Shown here: positions 45,677 to 58,939 of the stretch, piece after piece | Layout of the letters: each line of letters opens with the position of its first letter | Numbering within the stretch: the stretch's first letter is position 1 | Source: Cephalopachus bancanus | Lineage: Eukaryota > Chordata > Mammalia > Primates > Tarsiidae | Assembly: GCA_027257055.1 (NCBI GenBank) | Contig: JAPVLO010000275.1 | Location: 1,488,001-1,552,000, forward strand | Length of the DNA: 64,000 nt | Reading direction: 5' to 3' | Position numbers and translations under genes: made by a program | Notes under the pieces: model-generated | The model's input: the letters and a program-made list of their open reading frames with translations, nothing else | The model's database searches: none | What the model was told of the DNA's origin: nothing

Positions 45677-47560
45677 CTTTTAACTGTCTAGCATAATTAG
45701 AAAATGGAGATGATGTCCACACACAAAACATCTTTGGGATGAGGTCAGAACCATCTACTAAGGTGGGGAACCATAGAAGAGGAAAAGTAGGTGGGGCAAC
45801 CCGGTGGCACATAGGAGGGACCAGACCAGACTCCCTTTCAGAGTCCAGGGTCTGACAGCTGGAGTGGACTGTTGTGCTTTCACCTGCTATGAAATCTATG
45901 CCAATCAGATAGAGGAAACACTCAGGCAAGCAAGGGCAAGAGGGAGCAGATGTCAGGACAGCTTCCCTCAGAGTCCTGTGAGGAGAACCCATGCTTGCCG
46001 CACATCTGCCCAGGGGCATGATGCTGTCTGGGTTTCCTGACACCCTGCGGGGTCTCCTGACACGGCTAACCCCAAGGGACCCAGTGGAGAGGCGCCAACT
46101 CCAGACGACCCCTCTTCCTTCACCTTCCCTTCTGCCCTCAAGAGAGAGGGAATCAAGTGCAAGTGTCTTCAGACATTCTTATGGGTACCCGTATCAGTAA
46201 AAACATCTTGTGCATATCTCCCCACATAAGAATATTTAATTATTATGCCTTTATCGTGTATATTACGTAACATAAACAAAAGCTGAAAAATTTTAGAAGA
46301 TGGTACAAAAGTTAAATGTAAATGGAAGTTGCAATATTTTCTTCCTGACTTCCAAAGGATTGCCTTATGCATAATTTAAAGCCCTAGAGTCCCTCCCTCA
46401 TTACCCTCAGGTTAAGGAAAAGGCTACAGGAACAAGAACTGTAAGGAAAATGGAACCAGGCGTAGAAATTCAAGTCCAGTCTTTCATCCAAAGAAACATT
46501 TCAGCACTCTTGAAGCCCCTCTCCAGCGTCAGCACAGCTTCTTAGGATTTTGGCAATGAAAACTCTACAGAGTTAAAGACCTTGAATATACAAGTATTTG
46601 GCAACACCAGCCTGCACTGGTTTATGTCTGTGGGGAGCACAGCCTCCAGCTTCTGCCTCTTCACATGCCACTGCTCCTGACTCATCTTAGTTAACTAATT
46701 CATCCCTTAATTTTGGTTGTTATGGATCTGTAATCCAGCTGGCTTTCTCTGAAATCTTAACACAAAGTGAAGGAAAGATATGGAATTTGTTTTGGTAATT
46801 TTGGAACAAAATATTTTGAAAGTCCTTTAAAAACCTGATGCCTTTATGTATTCCCCTAGAGAGCGAAACCTTTAGATAGCCATCAAGTGTTACATGGATT
46901 GCTTACATGCTTACTTTTTTCTGGGAGGAATTATTGGGTCTGAATTCAGCAACCTTAACATACTGAGATCAGTGTCAACACTTGTACAAAAATAAAGATG
47001 TGCGTCTGCTATAATAATATGATGCTCAAACAAGTCAAGGACACGATTTAATTGCCTTTACTTGCTTTAAGTAAACATAAAGGCAAAGAAACCACACATT
47101 TGCATTTTATTGAACTGTTTTTAAAGGGGTTAAACCAACAAAATTAAGGAATTCAGTAGAAATTTGCTGAGCACTGACTAGATGCAAGGAAATACTACAG
47201 TGAACAAAACAGCTTCCACCCCAAAACATTCTTGCAATGTCAACCGCACCACTGCAGTCTTTTAAAATAAGGTTTAAAAAATTATGAATAATATTTTAAA
47301 ACCTATTTGAATAAACTCCTAGAGTCTGCTAGCTTTTTATCTCAATGGTATAGTGTTGAGTTAGCTATGAATACTTTGTCTTTTCTGTATTTGATGCTGA
47401 TTAGAGCTTCTTCATGTAATTGTGGGTCTTTTTTTTTATTTTTATGATCAATTGTACTTTATAAGGATGCTTTCAGTTTCAAATAACCAAAAATTCAACT
47501 CAAACTGACTTAAAGAATAAGGAAATTGACTAATTCATATGAAAGGTAGTTCAGAGAGGG
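45677..47560. other. Mostly unassigned sequence
   Basis: No exon is recognised. The bits at about 47165-47215 ('gcactgactagatgcaagga') and 47470-47550 look like worn repeats but cannot be named. A 127-codon minus-strand frame at 45660-46043 has no domain and overlaps a plus-strand frame. Confidence 0.4.
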
Positions 47561-48324
47561 GATGATTTCAGGGCTGAATAATTCAGCAGTTTGTAATACC
47601 ATTGAAAACTGTAGACTTCCAGTTTCTGGTCTGACACGTAAGGACATCCTAACAACAAGTACAGAGCTGAACAAACTGAAAAATCAACAACTGGTCTTGG
47701 ATTCCTCAGAGACGTGAGGTCACAAGTCAAACTGCTGCCCCCAATTGGAGAAACAGACGAGGGTGAGGAGTGGGGGCAGATACACCACTTAGACTACATC
47801 AGAGCATTCTGCTTTTTAAAAAGGCCTCCCCTGAAGAGAGACTAGTTTATGGGAGCCTATGCTACTGGTGTTTTTATCAGGGTCTAACCAACTTAGGGAA
47901 AAGGTTTCCCTACTCCAGCCACCAATCCCACCAAAGATAGGGAAAAACTGAAAGGTATTTTGAAGTTCACAGCCCAGGTACACAGAGTCACTAACAGATT
48001 TATGGCCACTTCTCCCTCTACTTCTACAACTACACTAATCATAAAAAGCCTATTTCTCAGAGTTACTTTACCCAGTACATCATACCATATTTTCAACAAA
48101 AATGACAGTGTATACTAAAAGGCCAAAAACACAGTTTGAAGAGACAGGAAGCGTCAGCACCAGACTCAGACATGCAGGGATGTTGGAATTACCAGATTGG
48201 GGATTTAAAATAACTATGAGTGATATGCTAAGGGCTCTAATGTGAAAAGTGGACAACCTGCAAGAACAGATTGGTGATGGAAGCAGAGATGTGGACATTC
48301 TATGAAAGAATTAAGAAAGGCAAG
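47561..48324 (+). mobile_element. Old L1M 5' part (upstream/ORF1 start), interrupted by L1 copy B
   Basis: Recognised by 'ccagactcagacatgcaggg', 'tggaattaccagattgggga' and 'tttaaaataactatgagtga', phrases of old L1M 5' sequence. The ORF1-like sequence appears to resume at about 55880, beyond copy B and other repeats. Confidence 0.65.
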
Positions 48325-49800
48325 GAGAGGCAAGATGGCAATGGAGCAGGTCGTAGTGTGAGAGTTTCCGCAAAAGTGAGTGTCCTTAAAGACTCTCTAT
48401 GAGAGTGGGTGTGTGCCAGTGGGTGAGTGAGAGTCTGTCTGAGGGTAGACTCAGGTTCATGCACCCAGGGCTCTCCTCCAGAGGTGACTGCAATCCCCCA
48501 CCGCCCTGAGATTGGAGCCCCTGGTGCACATGATCATCTGCCTTTCACAGGGCTTTCTTGAGAGGAGGCAGCAGAGAACAGCTCCTCTCCACCACTTGGC
48601 ACCTGGCCCCCATCATCACCTGCGGCAGCAGGCCAGACACTAGCAACAGGAACCATGGAGAAGGCAGGGCATGGCAATCTAGATTGGAGCTCCACCAGTG
48701 GTGAGATGTGCACTCGTGCCATCTTCTCTGTCTGGGACCAAGCAGAGACCTGCATTTCCCCACCCAGCTCTGTCTAGCCTCCAACTTGGGACCCAGAGGC
48801 TATCACCTCATTGGACTTGGAGAGACCGGCGCCCCGCCCCCACAGGCTCAGACATGTCAGATCTGAGTGGAAAACTTGACAGCTGTGCAGCAGTAGATAA
48901 GTTGTGTGAGTCTGCATCTGATCCATCCTCCTCCCACAGTAGTACATGGAGCACCTGACCCACGTCGAGAGCAACCCTATCAGCCTGTGCTGAGAGCAGA
49001 GGGGATGGGATGGAGACCGGAGCCGCTCCTTAATGCAGCGGTGGCCGTCAAAAGGAAGCTGGAGTTACAGAAATGGCCACAGATTGAATTTTGGTTTTTT
49101 TGTTATTTTTATTTTTAGTTTTTTCTTCTCTTTCGGTTTTTTTGTTTACATTTTCATACTAACTTTGTTTCTGTTATTTAATTTTTTTTTTAGAATTTCT
49201 GTTTGTGTATGGGTTTTTTGAGGATGAGTACATCAGCAGGGTTTTTGTTGTTGTTAGTTTGTTTGTATGATTGTATGTTTTTTATTTTCACTATCTTTGT
49301 TTCTCTGTTTATTCACAGTTGGTATGCCGGCCTATTTGTCTTCTTCTTTTTCTCTCTCTCCACCTTCTTTTCATCTCCCTCCTTCCTTTTCACATTCTTT
49401 CCCTTTTTCTTATCTCATTTTGTTTTCAGGGGGCAAACATACACCCCCACTGCATGGACAGATACGGCAGTGGGAAGTAGGGTCCAGGGGACCCACACAC
49501 CTCTCAGCAGATACTGGAATCTGCAGATAGCTTCTGAATCACAGCTCCCCCCTTAATTAAATCTCTCAAAACTGCAAAAAGCATAGCTCCCCACCCCAAT
49601 CCAGCTTGAAAATTGAGCAAAGCCAGGGGATCTACATAAGGAAGAATAGGAGATTGAGCACATAGAAGTAAAAACAATCCCCCCATCACTGAACAACAGA
49701 ATTAAAGAAGAAATTAAAAAGGGGGGGTACACAAATGAGGAAAAACCAAAGGAAGAATATGGATCTCATACAGAGGACAACAACTGAGAATACAGACTTT
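48325..49800 (+). promoter_or_regulatory. L1 5'UTR (copy B)
   Basis: The internal promoter region of copy B. It starts near CAAGATGGCAATGG followed by GTGAGAGTTTCCG. A long T/C-rich block lies at about 49335-49420, which mirrors the homopurine block of copy A. An antisense open frame (48774-48974 minus) corresponds to one in copy A. Activity is inferred from L1 biology only. Confidence 0.65.
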
Positions 49801-49828
49801 GGAACTCAAACTATGACAAGCCCCCAGA

Positions 49829-50880
49829 ATGAATGACTGGTCTCAAACCACAAACCCAGATATCAAGATATTAATAGAAAGAATAAATGTAAAGGAGGAA
49901 AGAATGAAGGAGTTGATAATTGAGATAACAGTAATAAATAGCACAGTGAATGAAATAAATAACAAACTGATAAGCATGGAAAGCAACATTAACCAAGCAG
50001 AAGATAGAATCTCAGAGCATGAGGACCAAAATATGGAACTAACCCAAACTGTTAAAAACATACAAAAGAAGCCAGGCTCGGTGGCTCAGCCTGTAATCCC
50101 GCGCCTTTGGGAGGCTGAGGTGAGTGAATTGCCTGAGCCCGCGGGTTCGAGACCCGCCTGGGCAGGCGAAACTTCATCTCTACAATAAACCAAAAAATTA
50201 GCCGGGCGTGGTAGTGCACGCCTGTAGTTCCAGCTACTTGGAAGGCTGAGGTGGAAGAATCGCCATAGCCCAGCAGGTCGAGGCTGCAGTGGCTGGGAGT
50301 GGCCACTCCCCTCCAGTCTGGGCGACAGAGTGAGATTCCAACTCAAAAAAAAAAACAACACAAAAGAAGCTTAAAAAGACAGAACAAAGCCTCCAACAGT
50401 TGGGCAATTATGTCAAGAGGCCAAACCTAAGATTAATTGAAATCCCTGAGGAAGACAGAGAGCAGCCTGGAAAAAACATTCCATAAAATTATCCAAGAAA
50501 ATCTCCCTCATCTCATTAGAGATGCGACCATTCAAACACAAGATATTCAGAGAACTCATGCAAGACAACAAGAAGACCAACTCCTAGACACATAGTAATT
50601 TGCTTACACAAAGTAGGTATAAAATAAAAATCCTAAAGTCAGCAAGAGAGAAAGTCCAGACTATCTAATGGGGAAATCCAATTAGAACAGCAGCAGACAT
50701 ATCTACAGAAAAACTTCAGAATAGAAGAGCTTGGAGTCCAATCTTCAAAGTTCTCAAAGATAAACAATTTCAACCAAGAATTACCTATCCAGCTAAGTTT
50801 CATCAGTGATGGAAAATTAAAATCCTTCCTAGAGATTCAATCCCTAAGAGTTTACACTGCCTCCAGACCAGTTCTACAAG
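49829..50880 (+). pseudogene. L1 ORF1 remnant (copy B), split by an Alu
   Basis: The N-terminal side is open from 49829 and has the coiled-coil pattern of L1 ORF1p (INVKEERMKELIIEIT, then ISEHEDQNMELTQ). An Alu inserted at 50071 cuts it. After the Alu come remains of the RNA-binding middle and C-terminal domains (HKIIQENLPHLIRDATIQTQ near 50490-50545). It cannot be translated whole. Confidence 0.82.
50071..50355 (+). mobile_element. Young-type Alu, 4-bp-deletion variant, inside L1 ORF1
   Basis: Sense-strand Alu with GGGCAGGCGAAAC (ACTT missing). The ACATACAAAAGAA before it and the ACACAAAAGAA after its A run are probable target duplicates. It splits ORF1 of copy B in the coiled-coil region. 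Confidence 0.92.
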
Positions 50881-50949
50881 AAACACTTAAGAAAGTAGTA
50901 AACACAGAAGAAAGAAAGAAAAGAACAACAATGCCCTTCACAAGAATGC

Positions 50950-53900
50950 AGGAGAAAGATTGAAAACACACATAAATCAACCCAAAAATCAAAAGACAGA
51001 CAACGAACAAATAGCAGCAGCAACCACACTCTATAAGAACCTCATGACAGGGATAAACTCTCACATCTCAATAATTAGCCTGAACATAAATGGACTAAAT
51101 GCCCCACTGAAAGACATAGAATGGCAAATTGGACAAACATCATGATGCAACAATATGCTGTCTCCAAGATACTCATCTCACCAGAAAGAACACTCACAGA
51201 CTCAAAGTAAGAGGATGGAAAATAAATTTGTAGGCAAACAAAACACAAAAGAATGCAGGAGTTGTGATCTTAATATCAGAGAAAATACCCCTTAAGCTAT
51301 CAAAAATTTAAAAAGATATGGAAGGTCACACATAATGATAAAAGGTTCAATCCATCAACAAGAAATATCCATCCTGAACATCTATGCACTCAACATAGCA
51401 GCACCAACTTTCATAAAGCAGCTTTTAGGTAAACTTAAAAAAGATAGTGACTGTAACACTATCATAGCTGGGTACTTAAATTCTCCACTAACAACCCTAG
51501 ACAGATCATCAGGAAAAAAGTCAACAAGGAGATCTGGAACCTCAATGTGACAGTTGACCAAACGTACTTAATTGATACCTACAGAACACTCCACCCAACA
51601 ACCACAGAATATATATACATTCTACTTATCACCACTTGGAATGTACTCTAAGATCGACCACATCCTCAGCCATAAATGAAACATAAACAAATTTTATAAG
51701 ACTGAAATACTTCCATGTACCTTCTCAGACCACAATAGAATAAAAACAAATATCAACACCAACAAAGTACTCCCAAAACCCACAAAGACATGGACACTAA
51801 ACACCATGATGCTGAACAACTCCTGAGTCAACACAGAAATCAAAACAGAAATTAAAAGATTCCTGGAAACAGGAATCATATTCTTCATATTCCTGAATAT
51901 GAAGAAAACATCTTACCAAAATCTCTGGGACACCATGAAAACAGTACTAAGAGGGGAATTCATATCTCTAAGAACACACATGAAGCAATGGAAAGATCAC
52001 AAATTAACAGCCTAACAAATCACCTAAGGAAGCTGGAAAAGCAAGACCACCAAAACCCTAGCTTCAGCAGAAGATTTCAGATCACCAAAACAAAAGCCCA
52101 GATATGGGACATGGAAGACAAAAAGATACTACAAAAAAATCAATGAAACCAGAAGCTGGTTCTATGAAAGGATAAACAAGACTGATGGTCCCCTAGCTAG
52201 ACTTACCAATAAAAAGAGGAAAAAGCCCAAATAACAGCAATCAGAAATGCAAAAGATCAAGTCACAACTGACTCTTAAGAAATACAAAAGATTATCAGAC
52301 AATACTATGTACACCTGTATGGAAAAAAACCTAAATGAAATGGAGGACTTGCTGACATCACACAACCTCCCCAGTTGGAGATAAGAAGAAACTGAGACCC
52401 TAGATAGACCAATAACAACCCAGGAAATCGACTATGTCATAGAACTATCAAAAAAAAAAAAAAAAAAAAACCTGGACCTGATGGCTTTCCAGCAGAATTC
52501 TGCAAAACATACAAGGAGGAAATGATACGAATGCAACTGAGAAAGATGGAACTCTCCCCAAATCATTTTATGAGCTAACATCACACTGATACCCAAATCA
52601 GGTAAAGACCCAACAAAGACTAATATCCTTGATTAACATAGATGCTAAAATTCTCAACAACCAGCAAACCAGATCCAACAACACATCCCCAAAATCATCG
52701 ACCATGACCAAGAAGGCTTCATCCACAGGATGCAGGGCTGGTTCAACATCTGCAAGACCATAAACATAATTAAATATATCAACAGATATAAAAACAAAAA
52801 TCACATGATTATATCATTAGATGTGGAAAAAGCTTTTGTTAAAATCCTGCACCCCTTCTTGATATAAACCCTTGAACATCTAGTCATAGATGGAACATAC
52901 CTCAAAATAATAAGAGTCATCATATTGCTAAACAGTCAACATATTGCTAAACAGACAGAAATTGAACCATTTTCTCTGAAAACTGGAACAAGACAAAGAT
53001 GCTCACTCTCAACCCTCCTGTTCAACACACAGTATTGGAAGTCCTAATTAGAGCAATCAGACAGGAGAAGGGAATCAGGTATACAAATAAGAAAAGAGGA
53101 AGTTAAGTTATCCCTCTTCGCAGATGACATGATGCCATACCTCAAAAACCCAATTGAATCTGTCAAAAACTTCCTAACACTGATAAAGGACTTTGGCAAA
53201 ATCTCAGGGTATAAAATAAATGTGCAAAGGTCAGTCACATTCCTATGTACCAAAAATAAACAAACAGAAACCCAAATAAAAAGCACAATCCCATTCTCAA
53301 TAGCCACAAAAAAATGAAATACCTCGATATCTTCCTAATCAAAGAAGTGAAAGACCTTTACAAAGAAAACTACAAAACACTGCTCAGAGAAATAAAAGAT
53401 GACACAAACAAATGGAGAAATATTTCATGGTCATGAATTGGAAGAATCAACGTTGTTAAGATGTCCATTCTATCCAAGGCAATCTACAGAATGAATGCAA
53501 TACCCATTAAATTACCAGCAGCATTCTTCTCTGACCTGGAAATGACAATACAGGAATTTATGAGGAAACATAAATGACTACAAATAGCCAAAACAATCTT
53601 CAGGAAAAAAAAGGAGGTATCACACTCCCAGACTTTAAACTTTATTATATAGCTACAATAATCAAAACAGCCTGGTATTTGTATAAGAACAGGCATATAG
53701 ACCAATGGAACAGGAAAGAGACTCCTGAAGAAAAACCTCAATTTCTCAACCAACTCATCTTTGACAAAGCCTCCACCAACAACCACTGGGGAGGGAAGAA
53801 CCTATTTGGTAAATGGTGCTGGGAAAACTGGCTGACCACATGCAGAAGATTAAAAAAACAACCTATCACCATACACAAAGGTCAACGCTAAATGGATCAG

Positions 53901-54690
53901 AGACCTGAACGTAAAACTTCAAACTACAAGAATCTTCGAAAATGCAGGAAATACCCTTATGGAAATTGTAACGGGCAACCAATCCCTTATCAAATCCCCA
54001 AGTGTCCATGCCATAAGAGATAAGATAAACAAGTGGAACCTCATTGAACTGACAAGCTTCTGCAAAGCCAAAGAAACCATCAAGAGAGCAGGGAGACAAC
54101 CCACGGACTGGGAAAAAATATTTCCCTATATATGTGACAAAGGCCTAACATCTAGGATCTACAAGGAACTTAAACGTGCTGGAAAGAAAAAACAAACAGC
54201 CCCATTATAAAGTGGGCAAAAGATATCAATAGACACTTCTCAAAAGAAGATACATGAGCAGGCAACAGATACACGAAAAAATGCTAAGCCTCACTAATCA
54301 TCAAAGAAATGAAAACTAAAACTACACTGAGATACCATCTAACTCTAGTCAGGATGGCTATCATCAACAACCCCAAAACAACAGATGCTGGAGAGGGTGG
54401 GGGGAAAAGAACACTCCTACACTGTTGGCAGGAGAGTAAACTAATACAACCTCTGTGGAAAACAGTGGGGAGATTCCTAAGAGACCTAAAAATCGACCTT
54501 CCATATGACCCCGCAGTCCCCCTACTGGGAACATACCCGGAGGAACTCAAATCACTCTGTGAAAAAGATATCTGCACACGTATATTTATTGCAGCATTAT
54601 TCACAATAGCAAAAACATGGAACCAACTGTGCTGCTCATCGAAAGGGGACTGGATAAAAAAACGTAGTACATATACATGATGGAATATTA
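50950..54690 (+). pseudogene. L1 ORF2 remnant (copy B)
   Basis: A broken ORF2 in conventional order. The endonuclease start is at about 51049 (HISIISLNINGLNAPLK), the endonuclease end near 51470-51520 (LDRSSGKKS), the RT palm with its FADD catalytic motif at 53117-53128, and the C-terminal part at 54309-54680 (LPYDPAVPLLGTYPEELKS). The catalytic FADD is preserved, but stops and frameshifts split the frame into at least ten parts, so no full protein is expected. Confidence 0.85.
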
Positions 54691-54985
54691 CATAAAGAAG
54701 GACAATATTATGGACTTCGTAGCAACTTGGATGGACTTAGAGGACCACACGTTCTCAGTCAGAAGTGGACCTTGAACAATTATCCTAATACTATAAGAAG
54801 GGATTTGCAGTAATGGGAAACCACCAGGGGAGGAGACAGTAGGAAACTGTCAGAGCGGGGGTGGGATTGGTAATAGTGGGAAACTGCTGAGGTGGGCACA
54901 GCTCATCAACAAAGATACCTGCATAATGAACATTTGTATACCTAACCCCAAATTGTACCCCACATCTTTAAAATACAAAATTTAA

Positions 54986-55227
54986 AAAAAGAGAGAGAGA
55001 AAGAGAGAGAGAGAGATGGGGGGGGCACACTCTTTAACAATCAGTTCTCATGGGAACAAGTAGAGTGAGAACTCACTCATCACCTCATGGGCAAAGCCAT
55101 TTATATGGACGTTGCCCCCATGACCCAAACACCTCCCACCTGGCCCCACCTCCAATACTAAGGACCAAATTTCAACACGAGACTTGGTAGGGCCAAACAA
55201 GTCATATCCACACCATAGCACATATGC
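54986..55227 (-). mobile_element. MST/THE1-type MaLR LTR, partial, antisense
   Basis: Antisense LTR with 'gagtgagaactcactcatca', 'tgacccaaacacctcccacc' and 'ccatagca' at its end, which is the 5' half of an MST-type LTR in reverse. A GA-rich run (54988-55016) comes first. The 3' half is absent next to L1 copy B. Confidence 0.8.
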
Positions 55228-55870
55228 TCCAGCAAATCCACGTGGGCATACACCCAGAGGAAATGAAATCAGCATGACCAAGAGATCTCTACACTCCCTT
55301 ATTTATTGCAGCATCATTCACAATAGCTAATACATGAAATCAACCTAAATGTCCATCAATGCATGAATGGATAATGTGATATACACATACACACAATAGA
55401 ATATTATGCAGCCTTAAAAATATTCTGTCATCTGTGACATCAGTGAACCTGGAGGATGTTATACTTAGTGAAATAAGCTAGATACAGAAAGACAAATACT
55501 GCATGATTTCACTTCTGTATGGAATCTTAAAAAGTTGAACTCACAGAAGCAGAGAGTAGAATGGTGGTTATCAAGGCCTGAAGGAGGGGACGAGAGATGT
55601 TGGTCATGACGTATGAAGTTTCAGTTAGACAGGAGGAACAACTTTTGGAGATTTGTTGTACAGCAGGGTGGCTGTCATTAATGATAATGTATTATATACA
55701 TGAAAATCGCTAAGAGGGATTTTAAGTGTTCTTACAAGGAAAAAAATGTAAGTAGGTAAGTGATAAATATGCTAACTAGCTTGATTCAAGCATTTCAAAA
55801 TGTATCTGTAATATATATACATCAGGTTGTACATCATAAATATATACAATTTTTGTTAATTAAAAAATTC
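55228..55870 (+). mobile_element. Old L1 (L1MB-like) 3' end
   Basis: Plus-strand L1 3' end: 'ttgcagcatcattcacaata', 'gaatattatgcagccttaaa', and the 3'UTR with 'agaatggtggttatcaaggc' and 'gttgtacatcataaatatat'. It is 5'-truncated and diverged. Confidence 0.75.
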
Positions 55871-56559
55871 AGATGAATGTATAAAAAAATTGACAGTAAC
55901 AAAAACGAAAGAAGAAACTTCCAAAACTGAAGAACAAAGACAAAAAAGACTGGAAAAACAGAATATTCAGAACTATGGGACAACTACAAAACGCATAACC
56001 ATCATATAACAGGAATACCAGAAAGAGAAGAAAGGAACAGAGGCAATATTTAAAGCAATAATGACTGGAATTCCCTCCAAATTAATGCCATACACCAAAG
56101 CACATATCCAGGAAGCTCAGAGAATACCAGGAAGGAGAAGTATAAAATACTGCTCCTAGATATATCATATTCAAACTGCAGGAAATCAAAAATAAAGGAA
56201 AAAATCTGGAAGAAGCCAGAGGGGGAAAAATACCTCACATATATAGTAGCAAATATAAGACTTAAATACTTTTCCTCATAAGCCATGCAAACAAGTAGAG
56301 AGTGAAGTGAAATATTAAAGTGATGGGAGAAAAAACCCCACATAGAATCCTATATCCTGTGAAATTATCCTTCAAAAGTGGAGCAGAAATACTTTCTTAG
56401 GCATACAAAAATTTAGAGAATTTGTGGCCAGTAGGTCTACCTTGCAAAAAATGTTAAAAGGAATTCTTCAGAAAAAAGTGATACAGGTGAGAAACTCAGA
56501 TCTACATAAAGAAAAGAAGGAATAAGAGGCATTATTTTTAACTTTTTTTTTATTTTTTT

Positions 56560-56838
56560 ATTTTTTGAGTTGGAGTCTCACTCGGTTGCCCAGACTGGAG
56601 TGCAGTGGCCGCTCCCGGCCACCGCAGCCTCGCCTGCTGGGCTCCGGCAGTCCTTCCGCCTCAGCCTTCTGAGTAGCTGGAATTACAGGCATGCACTACC
56701 ACGCCCGGCTGATTTTTTGATTTATTGTAGAGATGAGGTCTCGCTGCCCAGGTGGGCCTCGAACCCGCGGGCTCAGGCAATCCACTCACCTCAGCCTCCC
56801 AAAGGCGCGGGATTACAGGCTGAGTCACCGAGCCCGGC
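56560..56838 (-). mobile_element. Young-type Alu, 5-bp-deletion variant
   Basis: Antisense Alu with a T run at its left, and 'gaggtctcgctgcccaggtg' in the left arm, i.e. GGGCAGCGAGACC on the sense strand (5 bp missing). It matches the copy at 4991 in this respect. The flanks TTTTTAACTTTT and ATTTTAAACTTTT fit a target duplication. Confidence 0.9.
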
Positions 56839-57024
56839 TATTTTAAACTTTTATTTTTCTTATTCTTAATTGATTTAACAGACAATTTGTTCAAAATGAT
56901 AACAATATATGTGTTTATGTATAAACGAAATGAAAGAGCAACGATACAAGGGACAGACGGAGGAAAGATCAAAGTTTTGTTATTACTACCCCCTGTGAAG
57001 AGGTATAATATTATTTGAACATGA

Positions 57025-57370
57025 ACTTCAAGTATAGAAACAGAGAGTAGAAGGGTGGTTACTAGAGGTTGGGACTGGGGGAAATGAGGAGATGTTGGTT
57101 AAGGATAAAACTCACAGTCATAAGATGAATAAGTTCTGGAGACCTAATGTACAGCATGGTGACACAACACTGTACACATGGAATTTGCTGAATATTACGT
57201 ATTCTCACAACACACACACACACACACACACACGTAACTGTGTAAAGAGATATGTTAATCACATTGATTATGGCAGTCATCTCACAATGTATACATATAC
57301 CAAAACATCATCTTGACATAGTAAATATATATAATTTACTTTCAATTATACTTGATAAAGCTGAAAAAAC
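57025..57370 (+). mobile_element. L1 3' tail (L1MA/MB-like) with a (CA)n tract
   Basis: 'agagagtagaagggtggtta' and 'gagatgttggttaaggataa' lead into a CA repeat (57210-57233) and 'tatatataatttactttcaa', the pattern of an old L1 3'UTR. Confidence 0.65.
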
Positions 57371-58939
57371 AGAAGGGAAAGTGGACTTGGATAATTATAA
57401 ATGTATATTATAAACTCTAGTGTAGTCACTAAATTTTTTTTTCTTTTTTTTGACAAACCCTTGTGTTGAGGGCTGACTTTCAACAGATCGCAGAGAGGGA
57501 GCTAAAAACATTTTTTAAAAGTGTAATTGATATGCTAAGAAAGGAGAGAAAATGAAATTATATAAAATGTTCAATTAAACCCAAATGGCAGAAAAACTGT
57601 GGAAGACAAAAATGGGAACAAAACCAAGAGGAATAAATAGAAGACAGTAAAAAATATGACAGATATTATTCAACCATATTAATAATCATTTTCAAAATTA
57701 ATGGTTTAAATCTACCAATTAAAAACAAATTTTATGTCAGAGTGGACCAAAAAACAAAACTCAACCATATGTTGTTTACAAGAAATCTACTTTAAATATA
57801 AAGATACTATAGATGAAAAGTAAAAAGATTGAGAAGATATACAATGCTAACACTAATGAAAAGGAAGCAGGAGTCACTATATAATTCCAGACAGAGTAGA
57901 CAACACAGCAAGGAAAATTAGCAGGGAAAAATAGGGTCTTTACAGAATGATAATAAGATCGGTTCTCCAAGAATACACAAAAGTCCTTAACGTGTATGTG
58001 GTTAACAACAGTATCAAAATATAAGGCAAAAGTGTATACAACTTCAAAAAGAAATAGATGAATCCACTATTACAGTCAGAGATTTTAACACCCCTTTATC
58101 AGAAATAGATCCAGCAGGTAGAAAATCAGTACGGACACAGCTGAATCCAACAGTACTATCAACCTGGATATAACTGACATCTATGGATAACTTCATCTTA
58201 CAGCAAATACATATTCTTCTCAAACCCACATGGAACGTACACCAAACAGACCACATTCTGAGGCAAAAAACACATCTTATCAAGCCTAAAATAGAAATCA
58301 TGTACCATGTCTGCTTTCAGACCACAAGAAAATTAAACTAGAAATCAACAGCAGACAGATGACTAGAAAATCTCAAAATACTTGGTGATTAAACAAAACA
58401 CTTCTAAATAACACCTGGGTCAAAAAAGAAATCTCAAGATAAAAATATTTAAAATATTTTTAAATATTAAAATATTCTGAATTAAATGAAAATGAGAATG
58501 CAACTTATCAAAACTTGTGGAAACCAGGAGAGGCAGTAGAAGAAAATTTATAGCATTGAATGCATATATTAGAAAATATCTAAAATTCGAGCTTCCACCT
58601 TAGGAAACTAGAAAAAAAAAAGAGCAAATTAAATACAAAGCAGAAGGAAATAGCAAAAAAACAGAGCAGAGGTCAATGAAATTGAAAACAAGAAATCAAC
58701 AAAGAAAACTAAAACCTGGTTCTTTGAAGAGATAAACACAATTGGTAAGTCTCTATTCAGGCTAATTAAGAACAAAAGAGAAAGAACACAAATTATTATC
58801 AGAAATAAGGTGACATCACCATAGATCCCAGAAGCATTAAAAGGATAGTAAAGGAATACTATGAACAACTCTAAGCCCACATTTGAAAACCTAGGTGAAA
58901 TGCATCAATTCTTTGAAAAACACAATCTGCTGACATCTC

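Larger units (their letters stand above)
48325..54985 (+). mobile_element. Full-length L1 (copy B), plus strand, decayed
   Basis: The most complete L1 in the window: a 5'UTR of about 1.45 kb (48325-49800), ORF1 (from about 49829, interrupted by an Alu), ORF2 (about 50950-54690) and a 3'UTR ending in an A-rich tail after 'ttgtaccccacatctttaaa'. It shares its 5' start and 5'UTR layout with copy A. Many stops and frameshifts, a 21-A run near 52450-52470 and the Alu make it inactive. Flanks differ: old L1M on the left, an MST-type LTR on the right, with no target duplication found. Confidence 0.9.
55880..58935 (+). mobile_element. Old L1M ORF1/ORF2 region, continued
   Basis: Resumes the old L1M interrupted at 48324. 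ORF1-like sequence runs at 55880-56550 ('cccatatataacaggaatac'-like, 'gaagaagccagagggggaaa'), and ORF2 start and endonuclease-like sequence from about 57440 to 58935 ('gaaaaccaaaacctggttct'-like near 58700-58725). It is interrupted by an Alu (56560-56838) and an L1 3' tail (57025-57370). No frame is intact. Confidence 0.65.

Noticed and set aside
48325..54985. Retrotransposition-competent L1
   Set aside because: Although it is full length and keeps FADD, ORF1 is split by an Alu and ORF2 has many stops and frameshifts.
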